A stretch of DNA of 64,000 nt from NCBI GenBank assembly GCA_022764045.1, contig JALERU010000028.1, forward strand, positions 42,909 to 106,908, read 5' to 3'. Below the pieces are notes generated by a model. It was not told the DNA's origin. It worked only from the letters and a program-made list of their open reading frames with translations, and did no database searches. Position numbers and translations under genes: made by a program. This DNA comes from Clostridiales bacterium (GTDB lineage: Bacteria; Bacillota; Clostridia; Oscillospirales; Oscillospiraceae). Numbering within the stretch: the first letter of the stretch is position 1; each line of letters opens with the position of its first letter. Shown here piece by piece: positions 7,960 to 16,856 of this stretch.

Positions 7960-8582
7960 CCCCTGGCCTCCCGTTCCTGGCGGCTGTCCCGCACGGCCCG
8001 GATGTGGTCCATAATCTCCTCGGTGACCTTCTCATAGTCCTCAGCGGTAGCCCGGCGGTCCTCTGTGAAGGGTTCATAGGGCTCCCCGATGTAGACCTTG
8101 GTCCGATGAAAGAGCTTCCGCTCAGGGGAGATATACACCGGCAGCACCGGTGAGCCGGTACGGATGGCCATCATGGCCGCCCCGGTTTTCCCTTCGCCGA
8201 TCTCGTCGTGGCGGGTGCCTTCGGGGAAGATCAGCAGCTTTTCATTGCCCTTCAGGGCCTTCAGGGCGGTTTTCACCGCCCCCACGTCGGCCTTGGACCG
8301 GCGGACCCAGATGATGAAGCCCAGCCAGTTCATAAAGGGCCCCAGCACAGGCAGGTGTTTCAGCTCCTCCTTGGTCATAATCCATATCTTATCCCGGGAC
8401 GGGAAGGAGTAGACGATGTAAAAGGGGTCCGAGGCGTGGACATGGTTGGCGCAGATGACCGCTTTCCCCTTGGGAATGTTCTCCCGGCCAAAGACCTTGA
8501 GCGGGGTGCGGAAGGCCATAATGGTAAAGATAAACTTGCTGACCAGGTAGACCAACTGGTAAAAGCCCAATGATTTTTTCAC
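7956..8582 (-). CDS. plsC: 1-acyl-sn-glycerol-3-phosphate acyltransferase
   Basis: A 208-residue PlsC-family membrane acyltransferase that makes phosphatidic acid from lysophosphatidic acid. The catalytic block ANHVHASDP (NHx4D) and the substrate-binding block FPEGTRHDE are both intact. The N-terminus is hydrophobic (LVYLVSKFIFTIMAF). The GTG at 8582 overlaps the cmk stop by 4 bases, and its own stop overlaps the ispH start, so the gene is embedded in a translationally coupled chain. The cmk-plsC-ispH/rpsA order is typical of Clostridia. Confidence 0.94.
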   Translation of the reverse strand: MKKSLGFYQLVYLVSKFIFTIMAFRTPLKVFGRENIPKGKAVICANHVHASDPFYIVYSFPSRDKIWIMTKEELKHLPVLGPFMNWLGFIIWVRRSKADVGAVKTALKALKGNEKLLIFPEGTRHDEIGEGKTGAAMMAIRTGSPVLPVYISPERKLFHRTKVYIGEPYEPFTEDRRATAEDYEKVTEEIMDHIRAVRDSRQEREARG

Positions 8583-9256
8583 AGTCCCAACCTCTCTTTC
8601 ACCAGGGTGCGCAAGGCGGCCAGGCTCTCCTCCAGGGTCAGGTCGGAGGTGTCCACCACCACCGCGTCCTCCGCCTGGCGCAGAGGGGCGGTTTCCCGGT
8701 GGGTGTCGGCCCAGTCCCGCTGGGCGATCTGCTCCCGGATGGTCTCCAGGGAGGGAGCCTCCCCCTTTTCCACCAGTTCCTTGTGGCGGCGGATGGCCCG
8801 CTTTTCCACCGAGGCGGTGAGGAAAATTTTCAGGTCGGCCTGGGGCAGCACCACGGTGCCGATGTCCCGGCCGTCCATAATCACGTGGTACCTTCTGGCA
8901 AAATCCCGCTGCATGTCCAGCAGGAAGGCCCGAACTTGGGGATGGGCCGAGACCTGGGAGGCATAGCGGGAGACCTCATTGGCTCGGATGGCCTGGGTCA
9001 CGTCCTCCTCCCCCAGGAACATGTGCTGGAGGCCGTCTTCCCCGTGGCGCAGGGCGATCTGGATTTCCGGCAGCCGGGGCAGGACCTGCCGGGGATCGGC
9101 GCAGTCCCCCCCCTGGCGAGCCACATAGAGGCCCACCGTGCGGTAGATGGCCCCGGTATCTACATATAAAAACCCCAGTTGGGCGGCCAGCGCCTTGGCC
9201 AGGGTACTCTTGCCCGCCCCGGAGGGGCCGTCGATGGCGATGCTGTGAAGGGTCAT
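8579..9256 (-). CDS. cmk: Cytidylate kinase
   Basis: Phosphorylates CMP/dCMP to the diphosphate with ATP. The 225-residue protein has the P-loop DGPSGAGKSTLAKAL at residues 9-23, the NMP-binding region YVDTGAIYRTVGL, the CMP-contacting GRDIGTVVLPQA, and the lid RRHKELVEKGEAPS. Length fits the family. The ATG at 9256 overlaps the upstream flavoprotein stop by 4 bases, and its TGA overlaps the plsC GTG. Confidence 0.97.
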   Translation of the reverse strand: MTLHSIAIDGPSGAGKSTLAKALAAQLGFLYVDTGAIYRTVGLYVARQGGDCADPRQVLPRLPEIQIALRHGEDGLQHMFLGEEDVTQAIRANEVSRYASQVSAHPQVRAFLLDMQRDFARRYHVIMDGRDIGTVVLPQADLKIFLTASVEKRAIRRHKELVEKGEAPSLETIREQIAQRDWADTHRETAPLRQAEDAVVVDTSDLTLEESLAALRTLVKERLGL

Positions 9257-10506
9257 GTTGCTCCTTCCTCCTTACAGTGTTGGGCGGCGCTCTCCCCTGC
9301 CACCCGGCCGGTGCACCAGGCGATCTGGAGGTTAAAGCCCCCGGTATAGGCGTCCACGTCCAGCAGCTCCCCGGCCAGGAAGAGGCCAGCGGTCTTTTTG
9401 GACATCATGGTTTTGGGGTCCACTTCCCCTGTCTTCACCCCGCCGGCGGTGATGATAGCCTCTTTGATGGGCCGGGTCCCCGCCAGAGGGATGGCAAACC
9501 CCTTCATCGTCTCCATGAGCCGCCGCCGCTGGCCGCGGGTCATGGCGTTCACCGGCAGGTCCGGGGGGATCTCCGCCCGTGCGCCCGCCACCGGCACCAT
9601 CAGCCGGGGCAGCAGGCCCTCTAAGAAGTTGTGGAAGGCCTTGTTGGGGGCCTGGGCCACGTCCCGGAGAATCCGGGCCTCTAACTTGGCCTCGTCCAGG
9701 GCAGGCTTCAGGTCGATGACAGCGGTGTACTGATCCTTGACCCAGTTGCCGTGGGCGCTGGCGCTGAGGACCAGGGGGCCTGAGAGGCCGAAGTGGGTGA
9801 AGAGCATCTCCCCCTGCTCCTGAAAAACCACCTTTTTCTTCTGGTTTTTCAGGGTGAGGGTGACATTTTTCAGGGACAGCCCCTGCATTTTGGCGCAGGT
9901 GTCCCCCTTTTCCTCCAGGGGGACCAACGAGGGCCGGGGTTCTATCACGGTGTGCCCCGCCGCCTGGGCCAGCCGATAGCCGTCCCCTGTGGAGCCGGTG
10001 GCCGGGTAGGACAGCCCCCCCGTGGCCAGGATCACCGCCCCGGCGGGCAGGGTCCCTTCCTCGGTCTCCACCCCGGTCACCTTTCCTCCTGCCAGCTCCA
10101 GGCCCGTGGCCCGGATATGGCGGAGGACAACCTTTTCCTTTTTCAGGGCGAAAAACAGGGCGTCGATCACATCGGCTGCCCGGTCTGAGCAGGGAAAAAC
10201 GCGCCCCCCTCGCTCGGTCTTCAGGGGGACGCCCAGGTTTTCAAAAAATTCCATCACCGCCCCCGGGGGAAACCGGGTGACGGCGCTGTACAGAAAGCGC
10301 CCGTTCCGGGGCACGTTGTTCAGCACCCCCTCCGGGGTGGTGTTGTTGGTCAGGTTGCACCGGCCCTTGCCGGTGATGTACAGCTTGCGGCCTAGCTTTT
10401 CGTTGGGTTCCAGCAGGGTCACCTGGGCCCCTGCCCGGCGGGCAGACAGGGCGGCCATCATCCCGGCCGCGCCGCCGCCCACCACCACCACAGAAGGCTG
10501 GGTCAT
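9253..10506 (-). CDS. BaiN/HI0933-like FAD-dependent oxidoreductase
   Basis: A 417-residue flavoprotein of the HI0933/BaiN family. It has an N-terminal dinucleotide-binding GGGAAGMMAALSARRAG, then the family motif KLGRKLYITGKGRCNLTNN, and a C-terminal FAD-contact region (GELLDVDAYTGGFNLQIAW). The HI0933 family is widespread and mostly uncharacterised; some gut clostridial members are linked to bile-acid oxidation or reduction, but that assignment cannot be made from sequence here. The start overlaps the regulator stop (ATGA) and the gene is coupled to cmk. Confidence 0.88.
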   Translation of the reverse strand: MTQPSVVVVGGGAAGMMAALSARRAGAQVTLLEPNEKLGRKLYITGKGRCNLTNNTTPEGVLNNVPRNGRFLYSAVTRFPPGAVMEFFENLGVPLKTERGGRVFPCSDRAADVIDALFFALKKEKVVLRHIRATGLELAGGKVTGVETEEGTLPAGAVILATGGLSYPATGSTGDGYRLAQAAGHTVIEPRPSLVPLEEKGDTCAKMQGLSLKNVTLTLKNQKKKVVFQEQGEMLFTHFGLSGPLVLSASAHGNWVKDQYTAVIDLKPALDEAKLEARILRDVAQAPNKAFHNFLEGLLPRLMVPVAGARAEIPPDLPVNAMTRGQRRRLMETMKGFAIPLAGTRPIKEAIITAGGVKTGEVDPKTMMSKKTAGLFLAGELLDVDAYTGGFNLQIAWCTGRVAGESAAQHCKEEGAT

Positions 10507-11372
10507 TGGTTGTCTTCCTCCATGCTGACGAAGACCCCATACTCCTGCCAGATGTGCTCCAGGCGCTCAAAGTGGTCCACCACGTCGGACTTGCTCCGGG
10601 CAATGGCCACCAGCAGCGCGTTAATCAGGCTCAGGGGGGCCACCAGGGAGTCCACAAAGGAGGCCATGTCGCTCTTGGCCAGCAGGACATAGTCCGCCGA
10701 CTTCGCCATGGGGTTCGAGGGGCTGTCGGTGATGGCAATGATCTTCGAGCCCCGCTCGTGGGCGAAGTTGATGGCCCGCACCGTCCGCCGGGAGTACCGG
10801 GGGAAGGACAGGCCGATGACCACATCCCCCTGGGCCACCTGGACGATCTGGTCAAAGATCTCCTGGTTGGCGCTCTCGCCCACGTGGACCACATTGTCGA
10901 ACATCAGGCCGAAATAGAAGGATAGGAAGCCCGCCAGAGACCCCGAGGATCGGGTGCCCAGAATGTAAATTTTCTTGGCCCCCACAATGGCATCCACCGC
11001 CGACTGGAAGATGTCCCGGTCGATCTCCTCCATGGTCAGGCGGATCTTTTCCATATCCGACTGCATCACCGTGGAGACCACGTCCTGGTTGCCGATGATG
11101 TCGTTGCTGACCTCGATGCGCTGGATGGAGGTCAGCTTGTTGCGAATCATTTCCTGCAATGCCTTTTGCATGGCGGGGTAGCCGTCATATTTCAGCTCCG
11201 AGGCGAAGCGGACCACCGTGGACTCACTGACGTGCACGGTCTTTCCCAGTTTGCTGGCTGTCATAAAGGCCGCCTTGTCATAGGAGGATAAAATGTAATT
11301 GGCAATGAGTTTCTGTCCCTTGGAAAAGGTGTTCATTTTGCTGCTGATGAGAGATAAAATGTCCTTCGACAT
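10503..11372 (-). CDS. MurR/RpiR-family transcriptional regulator
   Basis: A 289-residue regulator with an N-terminal RpiR-type helix-turn-helix (about residues 1-77, including FMTASKLGKTVHVSESTVVRF) and a C-terminal SIS sugar-phosphate-binding domain (about residues 125-250, ILGTRSSGSLAGFLSFYFG and GDVVIGLSFPRYSR). The frame is open to 11501, but the ATG at 11372 follows GGAGGG by 8 bases and gives MSKDILSLISSK. It is first in a five-gene overlapping operon. The effector sugar phosphate cannot be inferred, and no sugar genes are adjacent. Confidence 0.9.
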   Translation of the reverse strand: MSKDILSLISSKMNTFSKGQKLIANYILSSYDKAAFMTASKLGKTVHVSESTVVRFASELKYDGYPAMQKALQEMIRNKLTSIQRIEVSNDIIGNQDVVSTVMQSDMEKIRLTMEEIDRDIFQSAVDAIVGAKKIYILGTRSSGSLAGFLSFYFGLMFDNVVHVGESANQEIFDQIVQVAQGDVVIGLSFPRYSRRTVRAINFAHERGSKIIAITDSPSNPMAKSADYVLLAKSDMASFVDSLVAPLSLINALLVAIARSKSDVVDHFERLEHIWQEYGVFVSMEEDNQ

Positions 11373-11472
11373 AAAAACCGCCCTCCCACGCCAATCCGGC
11401 ATCCCCCTGGCCGCCGCCCCCCGAAGGAGCCGCCGGCGGGCAGATCCGGTCTTGGCCATTTCTTTTGGGATC

Positions 11473-11501
11473 ATTATAGCGCGGTTTTTCTCATTTTGCA
11501 A
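11473..11501 (-). promoter_or_regulatory. Promoter for the murR-cmk-ispH operon
   Basis: Minus-strand TTGCAA (11501-11496), a 17-base spacer and TATAAT (11478-11473), about 100 bases upstream of the regulator start codon. Confidence 0.8.
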
Positions 11502-11615
11502 GAAAAAATTCTTTTACTTGCAGGCCCTTTCTATTTTACGTGTGCTTCCCCTTTTCCGCCAGCGGGCCCCTTTGTTTCGACAAACTTCAGGCCTCTTTCC
11601 CTCCGGGCCCCTCCC

Positions 11616-12338
11616 TCAGCCCCTTGGATGGGGTCCCTCCAACAGGTCGATCTCCTCCTCGCTCAGGGGCCGCCACTGGCCGGGGGCCAGGCTCCGGTCC
11701 AGCGTCAGCCTCCCTTCCCGCACCCGCTTGAGCCGGTGCACCTTCATTCCGCAATGGGCGCACATCCGCCGCACCTGGCGGTTCTTCCCCTCGTGGATCA
11801 CCACAGACAAAACGGCCCGCTCCCCCATGGCCCGAACCAGGCGGACCTTGGCCGGCCGCAGCCGCTGGCCGTCCAGGGTCATGGGCCGTGCCAGTTCCTC
11901 CACCGCCTCCGGGCGGAAGGGGGAGACCCAAACCAGGTATTCCTTCTCCACTTCGTGGCGGGGATGGAGGAGGGTGTTGGTCAGCTCCCCGTCGTCGGTG
12001 AGCAGCAGCAGCCCCTCAGAGTCCATGTCCAGCCGCCCCACCGGCCACACCCGCCCGCCGCAGCCGGACACCAAGGCGGCCACCGTGGGCCGCCCCTTTT
12101 CGTCAGAGAGGGTGGTCACCACCCCACGGGGCTTGTAGAGCATCAGCACCCGGCGGCCCCGGCTCCGGCCGATGGCTTTGCCGTCCAGGGCGATGGCATC
12201 CCGGTGGGGGTCGGCCCGGTCGCCCAGGGCGGCGGGTTTGCCGTTCACCGTCACCCGGCCCTGCTGTATGTATTCCTCCGCCCGGCGGCGGGAGCAGATT
12301 CCCGCCGCCGACAGGAGCTTTTGCAGCCGTTCCTCCAT
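11616..12338 (-). CDS. rluB: Pseudouridine synthase RluB-type
   Basis: A 240-residue RsuA/RluB-family pseudouridine synthase, expected to modify 23S rRNA. The N-terminal S4 RNA-binding domain (about residues 1-60: LQKLLSAAGICSRRRAEEYI) is followed by the catalytic domain with the active-site motif VGRLDMDSEGLLLLTDDG and the C-terminal EGKNRQVRRMC block. The gene is last in the scpA-scpB-ytfJ operon; rluB also ends the corresponding gene neighbourhood in Bacillus. The RluB versus RsuA assignment rests mainly on this context. Confidence 0.92.
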   Translation of the reverse strand: MEERLQKLLSAAGICSRRRAEEYIQQGRVTVNGKPAALGDRADPHRDAIALDGKAIGRSRGRRVLMLYKPRGVVTTLSDEKGRPTVAALVSGCGGRVWPVGRLDMDSEGLLLLTDDGELTNTLLHPRHEVEKEYLVWVSPFRPEAVEELARPMTLDGQRLRPAKVRLVRAMGERAVLSVVIHEGKNRQVRRMCAHCGMKVHRLKRVREGRLTLDRSLAPGQWRPLSEEEIDLLEGPHPRG

Positions 12339-12356
12339 GGCTGACCTCTCTTTCTT

Positions 12357-13523
12357 TTATTTCCCGGCCCCCTTGGAAAAGAGGGCCAGCATCTCGTCAA
12401 ATCCCGGTGGCTGGTCGGTTTGCAGCAGAGCCAGGGCCCCCTCCTCCAGCTTCTTTTTCACCACGTCCCGATTGGCACTGCCGGCCCAGACCAGATAGGT
12501 CTGGCCCACCTGCCGCTGGCCCACCCAGAAGGTCACCCGGCCGGCGATCTCTCCCTGGACCACTGGGGCCGGAACCTCTTGGGGCAGGTCGGTTTTCATG
12601 GTGACCTCCTCCCCCTCTCCCAGGGGATAGGCCACCGTCTCCCGGGCGGCCACCGGCAGGGCGTGGAGGAGGCTGTTCCCCACGGGCACCCGCCCCAGGA
12701 TCTGTCCCTTTTCCGCCAGCACCTGCCGGGGGAAGGCCGAAAAGCCGTAGTCCAGCAGGGCCTTGTGGTCGGCCCAGTCGTCCCGGTCGTTGAGGGTGAC
12801 GCAGATGAGCCTCTGCCCGTCCCGTTCCGCGCTGGACACTAAGGTGCGGCCGGCCTGGCGGATGTAGCCCGTCTTCATGCCGGTGCAGCCGTCGTACTGC
12901 CACAGCAGCTTATTGTGGTTGGTGAGCTGCCGCCCCTCCAGGGTGACGGTCCGGGTGGCCATGATCTCCGCCACCGTGGGGTTGTCCAGGCAGGCCGCCC
13001 CCAGCCTGGCCATGTCCAGGGCGGAGGCGTAGTGGTTCTCGTCTCCCAGGCCGTTGGGGTCGGAGAAGTGGGTGTGGGTCATCCCCAGGTCCTGGGCCCG
13101 CTGGTTCATCCAGTCCACAAAGGTCTCCACATTTCCCCCGCAGATGGCCGCCAGGGCCACCGCCGCGTCGTTGCCCGAGTGGAGGAGCAGGCCATAGAGG
13201 AGGGTTTTCAGGGAAAGCTCCTCCCCCGGCTTCAGGTAGAGGGAGGTTCCCTCAATCCCCGTCCATTCCCGCCGAATGGTGACCGAACGGGATAGATCTC
13301 CCTCCAGATATTCCGCCGCCACCAGGGCGGTCATCAGCTTGGTGGTGCTGGCAATGGGCCGGGGGGTGGTTTCGTCCCGGGCGTAGAGCACCCGGCCGGT
13401 CTCTCCATCCATCAAAACAGCGGAGGCCGCGGAAACCGCCGGCGCCTCCGCCGCTTGGGTATGGATCACAAACCCCGGCAGCAAGGCGCAGAGCACCCCC
13501 AGGGCGGCAAGTTGTTTTCGCAC
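12357..13523 (-). CDS. D-alanyl-D-alanine carboxypeptidase (PBP5 family)
   Basis: A 388-residue secreted or membrane-anchored penicillin-binding protein that trims pentapeptide side chains of peptidoglycan. It has a signal peptide (MRKQLAALGVLCALLPGF, cleavage near TQAAEA) and the three active-site motifs STTK (59-62), SGN (116-118) and KTG (217-219). A C-terminal PBP5 beta domain follows. The GTG at 13523 is chosen because GGAGGG precedes it by 6 bases; an upstream TTG at 13541 would spoil the signal peptide. Its place beside scpAB, ytfJ and rluB resembles the Bacillus dacB neighbourhood, so a spore-cortex role is plausible. Confidence 0.94.
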   Translation of the reverse strand: MRKQLAALGVLCALLPGFVIHTQAAEAPAVSAASAVLMDGETGRVLYARDETTPRPIASTTKLMTALVAAEYLEGDLSRSVTIRREWTGIEGTSLYLKPGEELSLKTLLYGLLLHSGNDAAVALAAICGGNVETFVDWMNQRAQDLGMTHTHFSDPNGLGDENHYASALDMARLGAACLDNPTVAEIMATRTVTLEGRQLTNHNKLLWQYDGCTGMKTGYIRQAGRTLVSSAERDGQRLICVTLNDRDDWADHKALLDYGFSAFPRQVLAEKGQILGRVPVGNSLLHALPVAARETVAYPLGEGEEVTMKTDLPQEVPAPVVQGEIAGRVTFWVGQRQVGQTYLVWAGSANRDVVKKKLEEGALALLQTDQPPGFDEMLALFSKGAGK

Positions 13524-13580
13524 AGGATTCCCTCCATCCAAACAGAGTTTCCCCCTTAGTATGGAGCGAACCGGAGGAAT

Positions 13581-13988
13581 TTATCCCTCCGCCTCCTGTT
13601 TTTTCGCTTTCTTTTCCTCCATGAGGCCGGTGATCTTATTGACCACATCGGGAATCATATCCACCACCCGGTCCAGGCTGGTCTCCGGGGCGGCGTCCAC
13701 GGCCAGCACCTTCACGGAGGTGCCGTTCACCACCAGGAAGCACACGGGGGTCACCTTCACCCCGGCGCCGCCGCCGCCCCCAAAGGGGTTCTCCCCCAGG
13801 GGCTTGGGGGCCTTGCCGCCGAATTCCGAGCCGCCGGTGCCAAAGCCGAAGGAGATCTTCGACACGGGCACCAGGGTGATTTCTCCGGCCACGATGGGCT
13901 CTCCCACCACCGTGTTGGCGTCCACCGCCTCCCGGATGCGCCGGATGGTTTCGGCCATGAGTTCATTCACAGGATGATTATTTTCCAT
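13581..13988 (-). CDS. ytfJ: GerW/YtfJ-family sporulation protein
   Basis: A 135-residue GerW/YtfJ protein. In Bacillus the family member is made in the forespore and affects germination. It has the family layout: NELMAETIRRIREAVDANTVVGEPI, VPVSKISFGFGTGGSEF, then a Gly-rich linker and GVKVTPVCFLVVNG. The C-terminus is Lys/Glu-rich. The ATG at 13988 lies 11 bases inside the 3' end of the DUF2953 gene, so translation is likely coupled. It is strong evidence that the host can sporulate or descends from a spore former. Confidence 0.93.
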   Translation of the reverse strand: MENNHPVNELMAETIRRIREAVDANTVVGEPIVAGEITLVPVSKISFGFGTGGSEFGGKAPKPLGENPFGGGGGAGVKVTPVCFLVVNGTSVKVLAVDAAPETSLDRVVDMIPDVVNKITGLMEEKKAKKQEAEG

Positions 13989-14661
13989 TGCTTGGCTCCC
14001 CTTTCTGTTGGGCGGCGGACGCGGCCGCCGCGGCTTTTGTTTCTTTTCGATGGTTCCACAGGGTCTTTAGGGCCGCCACCCCCAGGGGGAGGCCGATCCC
14101 CAGCAACTGGGCCACAGTCAGCGACAGGGCCGCCCGGACGTAGAGCCGGGGCTTTTCCAACTGGTAATCCAGATACAGGGCCACCTGGCGGTCCTTGAGG
14201 ACAAAGTTTGCCTCCACAAAGGCCAGCAGGGCCTCGATCACCCCCCAGGCCCGGCCATAGTGGATGGCAGCGTCGGCGGGGTCGGGCTCACTCCAGGTGA
14301 GCTCCAGGGTCAAATGGTCGATTTGCAGGGCGCGGCGGAACTTCCCCGCCGCCGCCCGGACTGCCGGCAGCAGATCTAGGGCCAGGTCCAAGGCTCCGCC
14401 CAGGGTGGGCTTTGGTTTTTCCTTGGGGGGCTTGTCCCGGTTCTTTTGGGCCTTTTTCTCGGCCTTTCGCTGCTTCTTTTCCCGCTTTTGTGCTTCCTTA
14501 TCCGGGTCCTTTTTCCGGGGGTATAGGGAGATCCACTTGGGTCCCAGCCGCAGCTTGACCCAGCCGCCAGACTGGTCATAGCCCGCCGCCACCCCCAGCC
14601 GGAGGAACATCGCCAGCAGCACCAGGGCCGCCAAAACCGCCAGGAGAATCCATGGGATCAT
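13978..14661 (-). CDS. DUF2953 membrane protein
   Basis: A 227-residue protein with an N-terminal membrane segment (MIPWILLAVLAALVLLAMFL), a very basic Lys-rich linker (about residues 48-85), a soluble domain with the DUF2953 signature (YGRAWGVIEALLAFVEANF), and a second hydrophobic segment near residues 180-200. Function is unknown. DUF2953 genes are regularly found next to ytfJ and scpB in clostridia, which implies a sporulation or envelope role by association only. Start and stop overlap both neighbours. Confidence 0.85.
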   Translation of the reverse strand: MIPWILLAVLAALVLLAMFLRLGVAAGYDQSGGWVKLRLGPKWISLYPRKKDPDKEAQKREKKQRKAEKKAQKNRDKPPKEKPKPTLGGALDLALDLLPAVRAAAGKFRRALQIDHLTLELTWSEPDPADAAIHYGRAWGVIEALLAFVEANFVLKDRQVALYLDYQLEKPRLYVRAALSLTVAQLLGIGLPLGVAALKTLWNHRKETKAAAAASAAQQKGEPSNGK

Positions 14662-15197
14662 AGGCCTTCCTCCTCTCCTTCCCCGCCGCCCTCGGGCAGC
14701 GGGGGCAATTCCTCCAGGCTGGCCAGCCCAAAGCTCCGCAGGAAGACGGAGGTGGTGCCATAGAGGATGGGCCGCCCGGGGGCGTCCAGGCTGCCCTGGG
14801 GGGCAATGAGCTCCCGATCCAGCAGCAGGGACAGGGAGTGAGAACTGTCCACCCCCCGGGCCTGGTCAATGTACACCCGGGTCACCGGCTGAAAATAGGC
14901 CACCAGGGCCAGGGTCTCCAAGGCCGCCGGAGAGAGCTTGTCCGGCTTCTTCCGGGCCAGCAGCCCCCGGATGACCTCCCCCCACTGGGGGGCAGACACC
15001 ATCTGCCAGCTGTTTTCCAGCCGGGCCAGCCGCAGCCCCGCGCCCTGGGTCTCATAGTTTCGGGCCAGGGCCTGGCAGGCCTCTTCCACCTGGGGCAGGG
15101 GGCAACCCAGAGCCTGGGCCAGGCGTTCCCCCTCCACCGGCTCTCCCAAGGCAAAGAGGATGGCCTCCAGGGCGCTTTCCAGGTTGTTCCGCTCCAT
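14658..15197 (-). CDS. scpB: Segregation and condensation protein B
   Basis: A 179-residue ScpB, the winged-helix kleisin-binding subunit of the SMC-ScpAB condensin that organises and segregates the chromosome. Visible are the N-terminal winged helix (NNLESALEAILFALGEPV) and the conserved KPDKLSPAALETLALVAYFQPVTR stretch of the second winged helix, read in parts. The ATG at 15197 has an AGGAGG 8 bases upstream; the ATG at 15203 is too close to it. Its stop overlaps the DUF2953 start. Confidence 0.95.
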   Translation of the reverse strand: MERNNLESALEAILFALGEPVEGERLAQALGCPLPQVEEACQALARNYETQGAGLRLARLENSWQMVSAPQWGEVIRGLLARKKPDKLSPAALETLALVAYFQPVTRVYIDQARGVDSSHSLSLLLDRELIAPQGSLDAPGRPILYGTTSVFLRSFGLASLEELPPLPEGGGEGEEEGL

Positions 15198-15224
15198 TGC
15201 CATCCCCTCCTTTTCTCTTGGTTT

Positions 15225-15986
15225 TCATGTGGAGATCCGTGAGATCACCGGGTTTTCCATGTCCCCTTCCAGGTGAACTTTTCCCCCCCGGCAGAGTTCC
15301 AGCAGGGCCAAAAAGGTGGCCGTGGCCTCCGACCGGCTCCGGCTGGGCCGAAGGAGCTCTGCCAGTGAAAGGGGGCCCTCCCCTTCCAGCCGGGTCAGAA
15401 CCTCCGCCGATTTGGCCTCCACCCGATAGGGCTCCGGCCGAACCACGCCCCGGAACTCCCCCAGGGCGGGGGGAATCTCCCGGCGCCGGCGGCGGTGCCA
15501 GCGTTCTATGGCCCGGGTCAGCTCCTCCTTGCTGTGTTCATAGCGGTACACCCGCTGGGCGAAAGCGGGCTCCGGCCCCTTGGAAAAGGCCGCCCGCCCC
15601 TGGCGGTAGGCTTCCTCCAGTTGGGGGAGCACCGTCAAGACCCGCCGGTAGCTCGCCTGGCGCTGGCGGGCCTCCAGGGAGGCGATGAGTTCTTCCATCT
15701 CCGCCTGGGCCTGGCGGTCCTCCTGGGCCAGGAGCATCTTGGTTTTCAGCAGCATCAACTGGGAGGCCATGGCGATGAATTCCCCCGCCACCTCCAGGTC
15801 CATGGCCCGGCGGGCTTCCATCCAGGCCAAAAACTGCTCCAAAATCTCCGCCAGGGGGACATCCCGGATGGCGAGCTTGTTCTTTTTCAAAAGATGCAGG
15901 ATCAGGTCCAGGGGCCCTACGAAATCCTCGGCGGCCTGGGGCCCCTCCTTCCGCACACCCTTCAGATGATAGATCGGCCGTTCCAT
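15225..15986 (-). CDS. scpA: Segregation and condensation protein A
   Basis: A 253-residue kleisin that bridges SMC heads. It has the N-terminal FVGPLDLILHLLKKNKLAIRD family signature, the helix region AGEFIAMASQLMLLKTKMLL, and a C-terminal winged helix (SRSEATATFLALLELCRGGKV). It lies just downstream of the M50 protease and 27 bases upstream of scpB on the minus strand. Confidence 0.95.
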   Translation of the reverse strand: MERPIYHLKGVRKEGPQAAEDFVGPLDLILHLLKKNKLAIRDVPLAEILEQFLAWMEARRAMDLEVAGEFIAMASQLMLLKTKMLLAQEDRQAQAEMEELIASLEARQRQASYRRVLTVLPQLEEAYRQGRAAFSKGPEPAFAQRVYRYEHSKEELTRAIERWHRRRRREIPPALGEFRGVVRPEPYRVEAKSAEVLTRLEGEGPLSLAELLRPSRSRSEATATFLALLELCRGGKVHLEGDMENPVISRIST

Positions 15987-15990
15987 CCGG

Positions 15991-16686
15991 TCACCTCAGG
16001 GCAGCCAGGACCCCTTGGAACACGAAGTCCGACCCCCTTAGCATCCCGTCCACCACCCAGGCCCGGGCGGCCATCAGGAAGCCGTCCAGCACCCCGAACC
16101 ACAGCAGGGCCATGAGAACAATCATGCCATACCGCTCCAGGCGCATCCACTGCAGATACAGCCGGTCCGGCAAAAACATGGCCAGCACCTTGGAGCCGTC
16201 CAGAGGCGGGAAGGGGATCAGGTTGAAGATCCCCAGGCCGATGTTCAGCAAAATCAGCACCGAGAAAAACTCCAGGGCCAGAGCCAGCCCCGTGGTCTCC
16301 CCCTTCACCACCATCACCGCGTACAGGCCGCTGTAAACCAGGGCGGAGAGATAGGCCAGCACAAAGTTGGAGATGGGCCCGGCCAGGGCGGTGATGGCCA
16401 TCCCCTGCTTGGGGTGCTTAAAATACCGAGGGTCCACCGGCACGGGCTTGGCCCAGCCGAAGCCCACCACCACCATCATCAAAAGGCCAAAGACATCCAG
16501 GTGGTGGATGGGGTTGAGGGACAGTCGGTGGCTCCGCTTGGCCGTGGGGTCCCCCAGCCAGTAAGCCGCCAGCCCGTGGCAGACCTCGTGGACCACCAGG
16601 CACAGCAGAACCGCCACAATCCGCAGCCCCATGGCCCCCATGCTGGTCCAGTCTACCCCTTGGGCCAGCTGAGAAAATACGCCCAT
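15991..16686 (-). CDS. Site-2 protease family membrane metallopeptidase (M50)
   Basis: A 231-residue polytopic membrane protease. The zinc motif HEVCH is in the second hydrophobic segment (LLCLVVHEVCHGLAAYWLG) and the third ligand region is NLIPFPPLDGSKVL (NPxPPLDG-type). It has five or six hydrophobic segments and no PDZ domain, as in the short YwhC/Rv-type S2P proteins. Substrates are unknown. It is first in the scpA-scpB-ytfJ-rluB operon. The ATG at 16686 follows GGAG by 7 bases. Confidence 0.92.
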   Translation of the reverse strand: MGVFSQLAQGVDWTSMGAMGLRIVAVLLCLVVHEVCHGLAAYWLGDPTAKRSHRLSLNPIHHLDVFGLLMMVVVGFGWAKPVPVDPRYFKHPKQGMAITALAGPISNFVLAYLSALVYSGLYAVMVVKGETTGLALALEFFSVLILLNIGLGIFNLIPFPPLDGSKVLAMFLPDRLYLQWMRLERYGMIVLMALLWFGVLDGFLMAARAWVVDGMLRGSDFVFQGVLAALR

Positions 16687-16778
16687 ATCCCGTCTCCTTC
16701 CACCAGTATGCCAAAAAATGGCCCGATTAACCCGGAAATTTCCTTCCAGGCAGAGGGTTGTTTGTCAGTTGATAGTAA

Positions 16779-16807
16779 ATTATATCAAAGATTTCCCCAT
16801 CTGGCAA
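16779..16807 (-). promoter_or_regulatory. Promoter for the M50-scpAB-ytfJ operon
   Basis: Minus-strand TTGCCA (16807-16802), a 17-base spacer and TATAAT (16784-16779), about 95 bases upstream of the protease start. Confidence 0.8.
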
Positions 16808-16856
16808 GGCACACTTCGAGGGGCTGCGGGGGGATTCCACAAGGTCCCGCGCCCTT

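Noticed and set aside
14264..14581. Arg/Ser/Pro-rich open frames antisense to the DUF2953 and scp genes
   Set aside because: Low-complexity frames expected by chance at this GC content; no start signals.
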